Shown: positions 1-12,355, numbered from the stretch's first letter. The stretch is DNA of 64,000 nt from Papiliotrema nemorosa (GCA_032158125.1 JASKOT010000007.1:372001-436000), one strand, 5' to 3'. The notes: a model not told the origin generated them from the sequence alone. Numbers and translations are program-made.

Positions 1-1556
1 AAGATCGCTTTCTCCATTCCGCCTCGTATACCTGGGGTGGCTACAGATGTCGTTGCATTGATTTTCTCCTCAAGCGAATCCTCCTGAGCCCGTTCAAACT
101 CTCGATTCAGCTTATCGACTTCTCTACGTAATCTCGCGGCAAGTTTCCGTTGATTCTCCTCCCCGTCTCGAGCGTCATTCAGAGCTTGCTCCAAGGCGAG
201 AATTTGTCGATCGGCTTCTTCTTGCTGAATTGCGGTGAGCTGGGCCTGTCGCGGTGAAATAAAGGAACCATGCGCCAACTGTCGACGAGCGTTACTTATC
301 CGGTGATGCGGGTAAGGCCGACTGTTGTCGTTTGCTCGCACAGTCCTGAAGCGTCTGGAAGAGGTCGACTCGTCCGCGGTGGAAGAGTAGTCTTCCCCTG
401 ATCCTGAAATCTGGCCGTAGCCAGTTTCTTCGAGTCGATTCGCGTGTCTAGACGATGTGTATCCCTGGGACCTTGGGATGGACCTGTCCCGATCACGAAC
501 CGATGACGAGTGCAGAGACTGCTCTTGTATGCGGTGCCCGGAAGAAGGTCCAGACTCTATCGAGGCTTCCGACGTGCTTTGGCTCGACCTTCTACGCTTG
601 TGGTCCGGCTCCTGAGGGAACAGATGGACGATACTGGGTAGTCGCGCTTTCACCGTAGACGGTAGATACTGCAGCAGCTCTTCATGCGTTTGGAGAGCTC
701 TCTCTGCCACTTCGGCCGCTACGAGCAGTTCTGAGGGTAAGATGCTCTCTAAGAAGGGCGTCAAGGGGAGGGGGTTCATACCTGTATCGCGACGTCTCAG
801 CTGCTTTTTCATCTCCAGCAGCTTCATTCTCAACGTATGTTCGCTCACATCTCCCTCACTGCTCGCCTCCCACTCCCTCGCTTCGGAGCCCGACGTTCCA
901 AAATCCACCTCTAGACCCATAGCTTTGGCTGCGTCTGTCGCTCTCCTCGCTCGAAGCCTTTCCTCTATCCTAGATTTATCCACACTCGATTCTCTTGACG
1001 ACATGACAGACCGCCTGGAGGAACCCGAGTCCTGTCTGAGTGGCGTGGGAGCGACCTGAACATCCGGGATGGCGGGTGACGAGGGGAGTTTCGACCCGTA
1101 CGGCGGTGGAGGGGAAGGTTCAGCTTCGCTCGGGTCTACCGAAGAAGACAGATTATTCCTCGAGCTCAGAGGGGATGGTAAGCCCAGACCGACTGATCGA
1201 CGAGTGGGCATCCCGGATACGGGAGAAGAGCCGGTTGGTGCGGTAGACGTAGATACGTCGAGACCTAGACTGATCCCTTCTGTATCGACCACAGGACTCG
1301 CATTGATTCTTGGCCTTTCAGCCCGAGCCTCTTCATTCCGCTTGACGAGGGGTTTTGCATGTGAGAGTGGCGTCCCATGCTTCGGTTGAGCAATGTGGTC
1401 GATGGAAAGGGATGAAACAGATGAAGAAGGTTCGAAAGGTGTTTTATGATGGGGTGCCTTGTTTGAGGAAGAGTGATGAGGGTCGGAGATCACGTTGGGC
1501 CGACTTCGGGAAGGAGGTCGAGGTCGACGAGCTGATGGAGTGGGAGTATACATCAT
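1..1556 (-). CDS. Coiled-coil protein of unknown function, 3' end outside window
   Basis: One frame stays open on the minus strand from ATG 1556 to the window edge, giving at least 518 codons, so the C-terminus lies outside. I do not recognise the family. The first 270 or so residues are Ser/Pro/His/Arg-rich and look disordered. Next comes a charged helical stretch (EERLRARRATDAAKAMGLEV and a Met/Leu/Lys-rich segment), then a leucine-rich patch (LTPFLESILPSELLVAAEVA) and another low-complexity stretch. The last visible 70 residues are a strong coiled coil rich in Gln, Glu, Arg and Leu. The start is uncertain: an in-frame TAG lies about 65 bases upstream and the first Met codons are a tandem ATG ATG, but a short 5' exon cannot be excluded. 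A scaffold or cytoskeletal role would only be a guess. Confidence 0.6.
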   Translation of the reverse strand, partial: MMYTPTPSARRPRPPSRSRPNVISDPHHSSSNKAPHHKTPFEPSSSVSSLSIDHIAQPKHGTPLSHAKPLVKRNEEARAERPRINASPVVDTEGISLGLDVSTSTAPTGSSPVSGMPTRRSVGLGLPSPLSSRNNLSSSVDPSEAEPSPPPPYGSKLPSSPAIPDVQVAPTPLRQDSGSSRRSVMSSRESSVDKSRIEERLRARRATDAAKAMGLEVDFGTSGSEAREWEASSEGDVSEHTLRMKLLEMKKQLRRRDTGMNPLPLTPFLESILPSELLVAAEVAERALQTHEELLQYLPSTVKARLPSIVHLFPQEPDHKRRRSSQSTSEASIESGPSSGHRIQEQSLHSSSVRDRDRSIPRSQGYTSSRHANRLEETGYGQISGSGEDYSSTADESTSSRRFRTVRANDNSRPYPHHRISNARRQLAHGSFISPRQAQLTAIQQEEADRQILALEQALNDARDGEENQRKLAARLRREVDKLNREFERAQEDSLEEKINATTSVATPGIRGGMEKAI

Positions 1557-2377
1557 ATTGCTGGCTGTGTCCTGTGAGTCGTCAGGACCAATCGTGTGCG
1601 ATTCTGCAGATTGTATGCGGTTCTACGAGGAGTGTGCCGGGTCGACTGGGAACGAATGGGCCAGCTCGAACGACGTCCGTGTGTTTGTCGTTCTCCGAAG
1701 AAGTATCGTTGTGGCCAGCCCAGTCAGAAACCTCCCCCTGGTAAGAAGCAGCAAGGCTGATCGGTGTCAGGTCGAGCGGGATATGCGAAATCAGTGGTTT
1801 AATGACGTTTACAGCCAAAGACCGGGACAAGCCTTTGAGACTTTGGGCGAGTTGTCTCCGAACCGTCCGTTATCTCTGTCGTGTATGGGCGAGCTCGTCC
1901 TTGCCGATCTACTGATACATACAAGGGAATAAAGCGATACAAGCGCCGGAGAGACAAGGAGGAAGCAATGGATAAAAATTCGAAGTGTGAATCTTGGTGT
2001 GATTCCGGTGATCACTCAAAGAACTGTGGGAATGGGAAGATGTCAGGGCAAGCATCAAGTAGAGAACGATAGATGACAGTGCCGGAGATATATCTGTGAA
2101 CTGCATGCATCGCCATAACTCTCTCGACACCATCTGAACACCCGCGCTCGACGCTGAAGCCAAGTCGTCGAGGATGTCAACAAGGGGGAGATGACGCATC
2201 GCCTCGAGAAATGTACAAAATCATACGCGTCGTACTCTTGTCGATCCCATGAACCATTCAGCGTTCGCATACTTCAGCCTTGATAACCGTATTCAAAGTA
2301 TCGGTCTCGGTATCATGGACAATGGGATGGTTCCATGCATCATTGGCGACGTGTAGAGTTAGGTACCAAGTACAGGG
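1557..2377. other. Intergenic region between two minus-strand genes
   Basis: This stretch lies upstream of the partial coiled-coil gene and downstream of the GATA-finger gene. Short open frames are present on both strands, the longest on the minus strand at 1582-1830. None shows a recognisable domain or joins convincingly to a neighbour. It presumably holds the promoter and 5' leader of the coiled-coil gene and the 3' end of the GATA gene. Confidence 0.5.
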
Positions 2378-5300
2378 CTAATCCATAGCCGCATCTCCGC
2401 CTTCATCGATGACCCGTTGCGGGTGAACCGCAGTCTCTTGTTGAGCTTGGTCGACTTGCAGCGCCTCATCTGAGACCGCCGCTGCATCCTCCATAGTGGC
2501 ATCTTCTGATGAGATCATGCCCTTGGCAGCATCACCAGCCGCTGTTGCCATCTCCGCCTGTCGCTCCGCTGCACCCACCGCAACGGCAGGCACGTGCTCC
2601 ATCGTCCCCATGGTCACTGGTGTTGACTGCTCCTCCACCGCCTGGACAACCTTTTCAGCCTCCACTGGTGTGTCATCACCACCATCTTCGACAGCTTCTC
2701 CTTCATCTTCTGCTGGATCCTCGGGCCTCTTGGCAGCTCCAGGAGCCTTTAACTCTCCAAGCGTTCCAGTCGAGAATTTATCTCCACACTCGTTACACAC
2801 TGTTCGTGAGCTAAAACTTCATCGCAGGAGATCACGACTCACAAGTCCCTTTGCCGCCTGGACCCCTTCTCCAAACTTTCTGATCCGGTCTCGCACATCC
2901 CTCGCAGATTGTACCCGCTACATACCTTTTCCCATGCCTTTTACCCGTAAGAGTCTTCCTTTCCATCTTCAGCTTGCCTACACGTCGATTGACAGACTTC
3001 TTCGCCCCGAGCTCGACACGTTCGTCGAGCATCTCCAGGGACACTGGCATTTCAAACATGACCTGGTCTTCCTCCTGCCCCCTCTTTCGTTTCTGTTTGC
3101 TTTGAGGCTCGAACTCTACTTCTTCTTCCGCTCCCTCGGGAGGAGGTGAGGTGAGATACAGAGGTCGAGTTGAGATGGGGTATGGACGAGGTGTCCATCT
3201 GTCCGCGAGAGCATCTTTGATTTCAGCTCGCGGAGTCGGGAGCCGGAATGTCGGGAAAAATCGCCGTGGGACTCGTTGAAGCAAACGTTCAAATTTCGCT
3301 TTGCGGAATTGACGATATGCTATTCTCAGCTTCGGGTGAAGCGCAGGATCAAACGGTTTGAAGATTTGCGGGATGGAGGCCGGAGAAGGTGGTGCTACAG
3401 TCTCTACCAGGCTCGGCAAAACCGTGCCCAAAGCCTTCATCTCGGTAGTCTCCACATGCTCGATGACAGCTCGAATTTGACGCCATGCGTAATCGTCGAT
3501 GCCTTCCAGCCGCATGGTCACAGCTTGTACTGCGCCGTCCGGCGGCATGAAATTCTCCGCGCCCAGATTGAGCAGGCTTTTTGGATCCAACTTGGGTGAA
3601 TCGTCCGGCGGGAGTTGTCCCGATCGATGTCGCAATGGCGATCTAGGCTCTCGCTTGGGACTGATAGGTGGCGCGGGTGCAGGTGTAGCAGCATCCTTGA
3701 GCTCTTCCTTGACTGGGTAGCCATTCGGTGGAATCAGTTTTTCGTCATACTCCTTGGTGAAGAATGGCATCCTCCTTTCGTAGGATTCCCAATCCGGCTT
3801 GTTCCACTCATTTATCGGTATAAATGTCGATAAGAGTACAGTCCCGACAGGCGGCGTCATGCCGGGTAGCGTGGGAAGATGAGAGCGGGGCTTTGGAGGC
3901 TGTGAATATGTTGGGTCCTTGAGCGAGCTGTGATGGGGCGCTTCGGGCGCCGTTACGTCGACTGTCGCATTTGGCGGCTCAGCTCGAGCCAACGACCCTC
4001 TTGTCTTCTTCTTCGCAGTACCATTCGCCACGGGTGTCTCGACGAGCACTGCTGAAGATTTTGCCTCCGCGACCGGATCTGAAAGCTGTACTTTCACCTC
4101 TGGGTACTTGCGAAGACCGATAGACGAGCTCGGCTCGCCCACCCTCGAAATGTACGACTGCGATCCAAGCGGTAAGAGATACTTTTCCGTGGGCGTCTCT
4201 TTGAATGCAACCAGTAAGAAGGGCGGCGGTAAGGGGTAGACCCGTCGAGGGGGTGCAGGAGGTCCACGCGGCACAGCGGGGGCAGATGGCACAGGTGGTC
4301 TCGCCGAAAAACCTGTGAGATTTGGGCCGGGATTCGGTTGTTGAGCCGGAGCCGGAAGGGCCTGCGCAGGTGCAGAGGTTGTCGGTATGTCGGGGACGGA
4401 ACTCATAGGTGAGGACGGCGCAGGGGACATGGCGGAGGACGCTGCCCTGCCCGTTGGACTCGACGCTACCGACCCAGATTGTCGCGGAGTGGGCGACAAT
4501 AGTCGAGGGTCGATAGGTCCGCCACCTACTTGCGGTCTTCCAGACATATCCACTTCTTTGTCCGAGTCATCCGAATCGTCTTGCGGGAGAGTGCTTGAGC
4601 CATTTGGCGGAGGCGGTCTGACTGCTGGCGGTCTAGCGACGGGAGACGGGCCCGCGGATGGCGCAGATCCGGATGGCTTAGTGATACCTTCGGTCGGCCC
4701 TTCGCCAATGCCCTCTCCTCGGCCTAGACGCGCCACGATCCGACCTAGCTTCGCCAGTTCTTCCTTTGTGGCGTTGTTCCTTGCTGCTTTGTGTATGATC
4801 ACGGAGAGCCAGGGGTGTTGCGTTGCTGCCTGATTAACGCGTTGAATTAGAGAAGGCTCCTACATTGTCAGCTCTGACTTGAAAGGGTGGTCCGGCTTAC
4901 AATCGGTGGACGAGAGGGCATAGATCCGCTTGAAGGTCTCATGGGCGGTCGGACTCCAGTCACCGGTGGTCGATACACTGGCCCAGCTTGTGTACCTATA
5001 CTCGAACCTGGACTGGGCCTTGCAGCATTGTGTATAGTTCTTCCGTGTGTTGGCAACAGGGGATTGGCCGGTCTTTTCCGTTCTCTCTCCACTTTTTCCT
5101 TTCGCGGCACTTTAGGTCCAGCAGCTGGATCTTTCCGTCTGGCATATTTGAGAGAATCCTGTCTGGGCTCCAGAAACCTCCCGATCCATAGCTCTGTGCC
5201 GGGGAAAGAGATGGCTCCCACAGTGAGGGTGATCCGAGCAACACATTCGATCTCATGAGCTGGAGCATCATTTCTGTCGCGAGCCTTGGATTTGGCCTTC

Positions 5301-5840
5301 TCCTTCCCCTTTCCTTTGGCGGTGGAGGGTTCTGCAGAAGGGTCGGTCTCGGTGGATGGGCCGGGTGTCGGTGTATTGGGAGTAGGGGTTGACGGTCCGG
5401 GAGCAGGTCGACTCGGGGCGTGGTACTCTTTCAAAGGGAGAGGAGTTTCGAGTTGGGGTGTTGGGAAGATGAACGTATTCTTGGGAAGGGGTTTCGGTCG
5501 AGGTTTCGAATGTGAAGGTACAGGGGGATGCGAGAAGATGTGAGGTAGGAGGTGGGAAAGGTGGTGTTGGCGGGTTTGTAGCAGGGTAAAGGGTAGCACA
5601 AGACTATGTAGATACGTCAGTCATGGCTGGTGCTCGTTGATACCTGCGACAAAGTCCTCACCTATCTGCAAGATTGAGCAACGCTTCTTCTACCTGTACT
5701 CCATCCACCCCGAGATCTTGCGCCTCCTCCTCGTTGCGGTCAATGTCCACATTGTCCAGTTGCTGAGGCCATGCAGCGGATGGGATATCAATATGCGGCA
5801 CAGGCTGCAATCCTGCTCTTGCGAGCGCTCTCGATGTCAT
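2378..5840 (-). CDS. GATA-type zinc-finger protein with C-terminal finger
   Basis: Four exons join in frame: 5840-5662, 5603-4901, 4859-2843 and 2799-2378 (1106 residues). The single GATA-type finger lies near residue 960. Its first half, CEGC followed by Ala-Arg-Pro, ends exon 3 and its second half, LCNECGDKF, begins exon 4, giving C-x2-C-x18-C-x2-C. Exon 3 opens with a helical module (HPWLSVIIHKAARN, then ATKEELAKLGRIV) that looks conserved rather than disordered. The rest is Pro/Ser/Ala-rich, with an acidic Ala/Glu/Gln C-terminal tail. A DNA-binding regulator or a chromatin-complex subunit with a GATA finger is likely, and I cannot choose between them. The start is the first in-frame ATG after a stop. 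An open frame upstream on the same strand near 5830-5900 could hold an extra 5' exon. Confidence 0.8.
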
Positions 5841-6176
5841 GCAATGCACTGAGGTCTAATGATGAAGGAGGACGAGCTCGCTCTGAATTGCGGTCAAGCA
5901 GAAACACGCGTTCGGATCCGAACAATGTGGCTTCTCGTGGGTTGATGGTCACAGACAGACCTCTCTCATCAGCGGTCAGGAAGTTTGTTCACGTATGACG
6001 ATACCTAGAGATGCGAGTCTTCGATGTTGATGTGCTAAAGGAAGCTTCTTCATCTTGAAGACGCACCTGTCCCAAGAAGAAGCGTTTCGAACACGGTGCC
6101 CTTCGCCACCCTGACTGGCTGCGTGCGTTCTGCTCGCTTTGATTTCCGTGCTTTTGTGATTCCGGGTCCACAGATC
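5841..6176. promoter_or_regulatory. Divergent promoter region between GATA gene and unknown gene
   Basis: These 336 bases separate the start of the minus-strand GATA-finger gene from the plus-strand gene at 6177, so they must carry both promoters and 5' leaders. I see no clear TATA box. A minus-strand open frame crosses the left part and could be an unassigned 5' exon of the GATA gene. Confidence 0.4.
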
Positions 6177-7949
6177 ATGGGAATCGCTAAATATGCTCTT
6201 TCCATCGACAGTGGGCAAGAACCATTAAAGGGCAAGAATATATCCTCATCCTCTTCGAATCTAATCTTGTTGCATCTGAAGACGACCGGAGAGTCGTTAC
6301 TCACTAAATCAGCGATCAAGAAATGGGCAGATGGGAAGACGATGACGATCTTCCGACAGCACTCAGGAGCTCTTGCTATCACTCCCACCGAGATATATAT
6401 ATCCAGTTCAATCGACAATGACACGTTGCCCTTTCTGGTAGAGCATATCTCGACGGTCAAAGACGGAACCGTAAATTACAGACTCACCAGGGAGGATCGT
6501 GAGGCTGTGCTGGGATCACTGGGCACACTCCCTCAAGCGGCTACAGATGGTAACGGTAAGATCTGGTATATGCGTGTATCAAAATGGGAAGACTCGAACA
6601 ACCCTGTACAATCATTGATCAGGAGCTACAGAAATGAGGTGGAATCAAACTTGCTGCGCGACCTCAAGGAAGGGGAAGTGTTCAGAGAAATGGTCAAAGA
6701 TCAAAACCTCGAATATTATCTCACTTCAGATGAACAACGCAAGATGTTCGCTGGCACGAGCTGGAGCAGGGTCAATCAGGCGGCAGAGGCAGACAAGCGC
6801 GGGCAGCGATCTTTGGCGGATATCCAAGCGGTACTGGCCCAGATCAATTCTCCAGCCCAAGAGGACGCGACAGGAGGTACGGCACTTGAGAGCGGTGGGG
6901 ATGTGGCTGATTCCGTCGACACAATGGCTTCGTCCACCGCAATGGAAGTGTTCGAAGGCCAGAGCACTGCTTCGTCCATCACATCGACTGGAGCTCCCCC
7001 GAAAGAGTCAATCAGGCCAACGTTTGGAGCAACGCAAACCACAATGGTAGTGACACCAAGCCAGTTGAGGAAGCCCGGGGAAGCCTCTGTGAATCAGCTA
7101 GCTTCCGGCTCATCTTCGTGTGCTCCGGACGTTGCGCATTCTGCGAAGGAAGCCCCATCTCTTACTGTGCCGCAGTCCACCTCATCTGTCCCGCAACAAT
7201 CTGATCAGGAACGGCTTCCTAAACGGGTACAGCAGCTACGATCTGACAGGTCTACCGTTCTGGCGAAGCATTCACAGAGATCGCTACATGATTGTCACAA
7301 CAAGTCAAACCAGCAGGAATCATCGGTGACTGTCGCTGCTATACAGACGCCCTCGGTCGCCCCGCCAACCGACCGCGGTTTCATTTTCTCTCTCTCGGGT
7401 TCGAGAGATGTCTACCTAGGTGATGGCGATGAGGTCTGTGAATACATGAGTGACCTCATAGGCAGTAATCCCAACTGGACTCGCTCTTCTGTCGGTCAAA
7501 TTCGAGACCTAAATGTGCAATACACGCTTGACGACATTGCTCTGGACATGCGGCACCTGTTCAACGGTCAACCTGACTTCAGGGTGACATGCCGAGAGAC
7601 TTATATGATTCCCGATAGACCGTACAGTCGAACGGTAATATATCATATGTCGAAGCAAGACCTTCAAGATACGGTAGGGGAGATGGTTTGGGCACGGGAC
7701 GAAAGCGTGGTCAGCAAAATAGACTGGATCATGTTTCAACAAGAACTGGAGGAGGTCGATGAGAGCCGGCAGACCGATATGGAGGCATGCAATTATCAAT
7801 CTACCTTGGCTCAAACTCTTCACACCTCTGTCGAAACATGGTGGAAATTGATAGAAGGTCAGTTGAAGCTCATAGAAGAGTTGCAAGCGGAGCTGCGAGC
7901 GTCTGGAGCTTCAAGTGGCGAGCCAAGTTTCGGAGTGGTCAGCTCCTGA
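6177..7949 (+). CDS. Unknown protein, about 590 residues, single exon
   Basis: An uninterrupted 591-codon frame starts at ATG 6177 (MGIAKYALSI). The frame runs further upstream, but without another ATG. No family is recognised. Residues 1-200 look like a folded alpha/beta domain (for example NLILLHLKTTGESLLTKSAI and ALAITPTEIYISSS). Residues 220-400 are Ser/Thr/Gln-rich linker. A second ordered part covers roughly 405-575 (RGFIFSLSGSRDVYLGDGDE and LDDIALDMRHLF), ending in a Leu/Glu helical stretch. The absence of introns is unusual here, where most neighbours have several, and may point to a lineage-specific gene. The two ordered halves share no obvious motif. Confidence 0.65.
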   Translation: MGIAKYALSIDSGQEPLKGKNISSSSSNLILLHLKTTGESLLTKSAIKKWADGKTMTIFRQHSGALAITPTEIYISSSIDNDTLPFLVEHISTVKDGTVNYRLTREDREAVLGSLGTLPQAATDGNGKIWYMRVSKWEDSNNPVQSLIRSYRNEVESNLLRDLKEGEVFREMVKDQNLEYYLTSDEQRKMFAGTSWSRVNQAAEADKRGQRSLADIQAVLAQINSPAQEDATGGTALESGGDVADSVDTMASSTAMEVFEGQSTASSITSTGAPPKESIRPTFGATQTTMVVTPSQLRKPGEASVNQLASGSSSCAPDVAHSAKEAPSLTVPQSTSSVPQQSDQERLPKRVQQLRSDRSTVLAKHSQRSLHDCHNKSNQQESSVTVAAIQTPSVAPPTDRGFIFSLSGSRDVYLGDGDEVCEYMSDLIGSNPNWTRSSVGQIRDLNVQYTLDDIALDMRHLFNGQPDFRVTCRETYMIPDRPYSRTVIYHMSKQDLQDTVGEMVWARDESVVSKIDWIMFQQELEEVDESRQTDMEACNYQSTLAQTLHTSVETWWKLIEGQLKLIEELQAELRASGASSGEPSFGVVSS

Positions 7950-8217
7950 GGGGACAAGCAGGGATGAGTTTGACAGACTATGTATCGGTCTGGTTTTAAG
8001 AGAAATCTATTACTTGATGGTCCTACAAGCTCCCTGCTGTGAAGTCTGCACATAGCTGAAGCTGACATTTGAGCCCATGGAGTAGACAGCGGGGCCCAAA
8101 TTCGTAGCCGCTCCGGTTGATCAATCACATGTCAACAACAGGGACGTCCGCCCAAAGATCTTGTCATTTCCGCTTCGATCCTTCCGACCTGATATCTCGC
8201 TGCGCATTACGCTAGCC

Positions 8218-11200
8218 ATGGCGAACAAGGAGAACGGGACCGCACAGCGTGCGCCCGACAAAGAGTCCGCTTCGTCAAAATCTAACGAGATGACCGAAAA
8301 GCAAGCGTTTGGGCAGAAAATCTCAGGTCTAATTCCCCCCTGGGCCAAAGAAGGAGTAAGATCTCCTCGAGTATGGAAGAACTTCGCGAGGTGTATGATA
8401 GCTACATTTGCTACTCTAGTGCTTTTGGTTGATAACAAGAGTAAGTCCAGACCTTGTACGCTTCAGCGCAGATTTGACAAGCAGCTCTTCAGTTCATGGG
8501 ACAAGCCGGATTTTTCGGTCTCATTGTGAGTTTCGGCATCGACACCTAAGTTGCGGAGTTGACGCTTGAGGTTTCGGTAATGCTTCCTCCCTCTATGGCT
8601 CTGAGTCTGTTCATATTCGCCATGCTCACCCTGATCATCGGTATTTGTTTTGGTTGGGCATGGGGATGTGCAGCCATGGCTGCGGGTCTAAGGGCAAGGG
8701 ACCAGGTTTTGCTCCAGCAACAGATCACGACCACTCGATCTGGGTATGCCAGTGCCATTCTCAACCCAGATCTTGTAGCTAAAATGCCAGATTTGACGCC
8801 AATGCAAACATCGACGCTCAGTGTAGGTTCACCGCGAGATTCACGGCAGCAACGGGCGTTGACAAGCAGATCAAGTAGCCATCTTCCACGGAAATTTCTT
8901 GGATCCAAGGTCTTCCACAGTATTCGGGGTCTTCTTGTTTGTCGGGACGTATTTTTTGGGATTACTACGGGCACACAGACCGAAATTGTATGTCATCCGC
9001 TTGGAATGCTCCGCCAAGCTGACGAGCAGAACTCTCATGGCCATCTTTGGAACCATAATTATGGACAGTGAGTGACATTCCATATCCATCGCATAGTTCT
9101 GGCTCAAGCTCAGTGATGTGCTCTTATGGTCCATTGTTTCCTAACGCGCAATACACCCTTGCCGTCAGTATAGGAGACTGGGAACGCCGATCTTGCTAAA
9201 TGATAGCGAATGCTCATTATCCCGGCCGCACTTTACATTGCTATCGCGGTCGCATGCACCATCCTCATATTCCCACAATCGCTCAATCACATTGTCATGA
9301 CGGATCTCGTCAAGAACAATCTCAAGCCTATCCAATCTATCTTGAAACTGCAGGACGAGGTCGTCTCAGCGAAACCGTCGGAAAAGGAGAGGATCGCAGA
9401 ATTAGCAGGAAAGGCCAGAGGACTGAGGATGGCGCATGTGCAAGGTGCCAATGCGACCGAAGGGCAAATCGGGCTCTTGCAGTTGGAGATCACTCGTGGG
9501 CAAGTCGGAGCTGGGGACTTGGCCAAGATATTTGAAAAGGCCAAAGAGCTCGGCACGAGAGCCTATCAGCTTGCGAGTTTTGTGGTGAGCTTATAATCCA
9601 TAATACATTCTTTCGGTCATTGCAGCGTGATTGAAGCACTGACATCCAGATGTTGACCGATGAGACGCATAAAACATTGGTCAATGTCCCCAAGGAGGAG
9701 GAGTCACATACCAACCACCGGATCAAACGAGCCATTGGAGATATGGAGAAAAGGCGGCATCCCGGGACCTTGCTCGATGATCTGTTCCCCATCCTCGACA
9801 CGTGTACCGCGGATCTGCGTTCAGCCGCGCAAACAAGTTTGGAGGACGCTATCAACTGGATCGACGTGGTGAATCATTCTCGATGGACGAAACCACCCAA
9901 AAATGCTACAGACATCTCGACTCGAGAGGCAAATCTCGTCCGACTTAAAGAAGCTCTGGCAGAGTTTCGATCAACGAAGCATTTCCAGATCTTGGAACCG
10001 TATCGTGATCTATTCGACGAGAATGGCGTTATCAAGCCCTCATCTCATACCATCGTTCGAGCTTCCACGCCAAGCGTCTTCCGATGTAATGTCTTCACTA
10101 GCTCGCTCATCTCCTTCTGTCTCAGCTTGGTGGGCTTTGTGGAACTTTTGATCATGATTGAAAAGGCCAATCCGAAGGCGAAGATACAGCTGCCATCGGC
10201 ATTCGCCAAGATGCTCATCAAGTCAGCAAACGAAAAGACAGGGGGAGGAAACCCCCTCGATCTGGGTACCGGAACCAACGAAGAGGACGATAGTGATGTG
10301 GCCAGCAGTACTTCAACATTGGTAGAGCAGAAAAAGGAGAAAGTCAAGAAGAAGGCGAAGAGTTACAGTGAGACCTGAAACCATCTCCCATACTGCAGCT
10401 CCGCTGAACAGGTCCAGCGAGGGATCCCGATGCACAGGACCCAACAAACGCCTTTCAAAAGGTTGGTCGGGGGCTGGCTGTCCTGTGGCGGGGAATGTCC
10501 TCGCCGCAAGGTCAATTTGCGTTCAAACATGGTTTGGTCAGCGTTGCACTATGGTCGCCGCAGGTCATACGGTCCTCTGCGTGGTTCACGTGAGTGCCTG
10601 GCGCGCGTCGGTGCCCGAAGTCTTATACTGACTCGCAGGTATCATAATCGGTCAGTGATATCCCAACGAAATGCTACACGCTGATGAGAAGCGGGCTTTG
10701 GGCTTTAATTATGGTGCGTTTCCAAAGGATACTTTGTGGACACCCCTCACTTGTAGGCACAAACGGGCCTGGGCGTCTTCGCCGGGGAGCAAATCGCTTC
10801 TTTCTTTGTCCGAATCGTGAGTTCAGCCTGAGGTAGGTGCTCACGAGTGCAGCTGGGAACGGTAGTCGGATTGGTCATCGGTATGGTCGTCTGGTACATT
10901 GGAGCTCCAGGAACCGGATCAGGGAATCCATACGGCATAGTCGCTGCGACAGTGAGAACCTGTCTACTCGACAGACAATGCTGACCATGCCAGTTGGTAT
11001 TTCTCGGACCTTTCCTATTCATGCGGATCCTTGCGCCCATGCAGTCCATGGCGTTGTGGCTAATGACCGGCGTCACAATCGTTGTGAGTCCAAGCTCAGG
11101 AACTTGCTCTCGAGTCCTTTGCTAACCGCCAGTTTGTCGTCGGCTACTCTTGGGTCGATGAGCACATCTACCAGCTGGCCAATCAGGGCTCCGGAGCGGG

Positions 11201-12355
11201 TCTAGCAGGTCGTCGAGCTCTGCTGGTCATTATTGGTAAGTCTCGCTCATCGACTTCCAGATTCATCGAGTCTGACACTTCAGGATTTACCGCTGCATTC
11301 CTTGTCATGCTTATACCTCGTCCGATGACCGCTCGACAGGTCGTCAGGAGGAATATTGCCAAGAACATTTCAGCGACCAGTGACCTGTATGCCAAAGTCA
11401 TTGGAGGAGTGGAGGAAGAAGCGGATCTTTACGAGCACGACCACCAAGGTAAATTCGACGTCACTGCTCGGGTAGACAAGATCAGGGGACCTTTCTTGAA
11501 AGTCTTGGTGAGTCTGCATATGATTACATCGAGACGGACCTGATCAGAAGGGCCGCATGCAGAGCATACACATGCAGATGGCTTTCGCGTCGTGAGTGGA
11601 CCTAATTGTTTGGAAAAGCGATATGCTGATGTCTCAAAGGGCGGAACCAGGCTTCAAGTGAGCTCTAGACCCCATTATTAGGCAGTGCTGATGGGAAGGG
11701 GACCATGGCCAAAAGTCAAATACGCTAAGTTGGTTGAAGCGCATCAGAACTTGCTCGGTGCTCTTGCGCTACTCTCGTCAGCGTATGCGCGACTGCATCC
11801 CGTATGGTGCCGCCGGCTTGAGCGGAGTGACCACCTTCATCCTGCCTATGTAAGCTGGTCGACTAGCACAGACTGGGGCTGACTCCTAGGTGGCCGACTG
11901 TCTTGCTCTGTTCTCGCTCCTCCACCAGAGTCTCCTCACGGGACAACCCATGCCACCGACTATGCCGATATTCGAGCGGCTAGTCTATCATTCCATGAAT
12001 CGCATCCGCCAGCAAAAGGCATCGGACAAGACGATGCCTCACGATGGGGAGAACACAACGGCGGCATCCTTCATCGGCAACTTCGAAGCGAACGAGGACG
12101 ACAGGGCCTTGGCGCTTCTCGACGAGCCTTTAACGTGGCAGACTTGCCATGTGAGTTGAGAGCTTTCTGAAACAGGCGCACTGTTAATGCCAGGATGAGC
12201 AATTGTCTATTTTCGCTACGGCCATCGTGGCCTGTACACACGTGGCGAACGGTTTGAACGAGTTGCAAAAGGGGATAATAGATCTCGTCGGGGTGAGGGA
12301 GATGGGTCAATTCGAGAAGGCCCAAGCGCGATGGGGTCAGCAAGAGGCCGCCTGA
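8218..12355 (+). CDS. ArAE/FUSC-type membrane transporter (6TM N-domain plus DUF2421-like)
   Basis: Twenty exons assemble to 1093 residues with every phase consistent: 8218-8440, 8485-8525, 8571-8820, 8870-9067, 9114-9163, 9207-9584, 9650-10367, 10412-10589, 10639-10650, 10692-10713, 10757-10816, 10853-10951, 10994-11083, 11133-11235, 11284-11507, 11548-11591, 11640-11657, 11699-11849, 11890-12150, 12194-12355. The N-terminal half has the pattern of the fungal ArAE_2_N family: KNFARCMIATFATLVLLV, MLPPSMALSLF, FLDPRSSTVFGVFLFVGTYF and YGPLFPNAQYTLA. The second membrane block carries GLWALIMAQTGLGVFAGEQ and later RPMTARQVVRRN, followed by a DUF2421-like C-terminal region. Two hydrophobic blocks separated by a long soluble part fit an aromatic-acid or fusaric-acid-resistance-like efflux or organelle transporter. 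The substrate cannot be read from sequence. Exons of 12 and 18 bases are notable. Confidence 0.88.

Noticed and set aside
1582..1830. Minus-strand open frame upstream of the coiled-coil gene
   Set aside because: No splice pair of reasonable size and phase links it to the gene and it has no recognisable domain.
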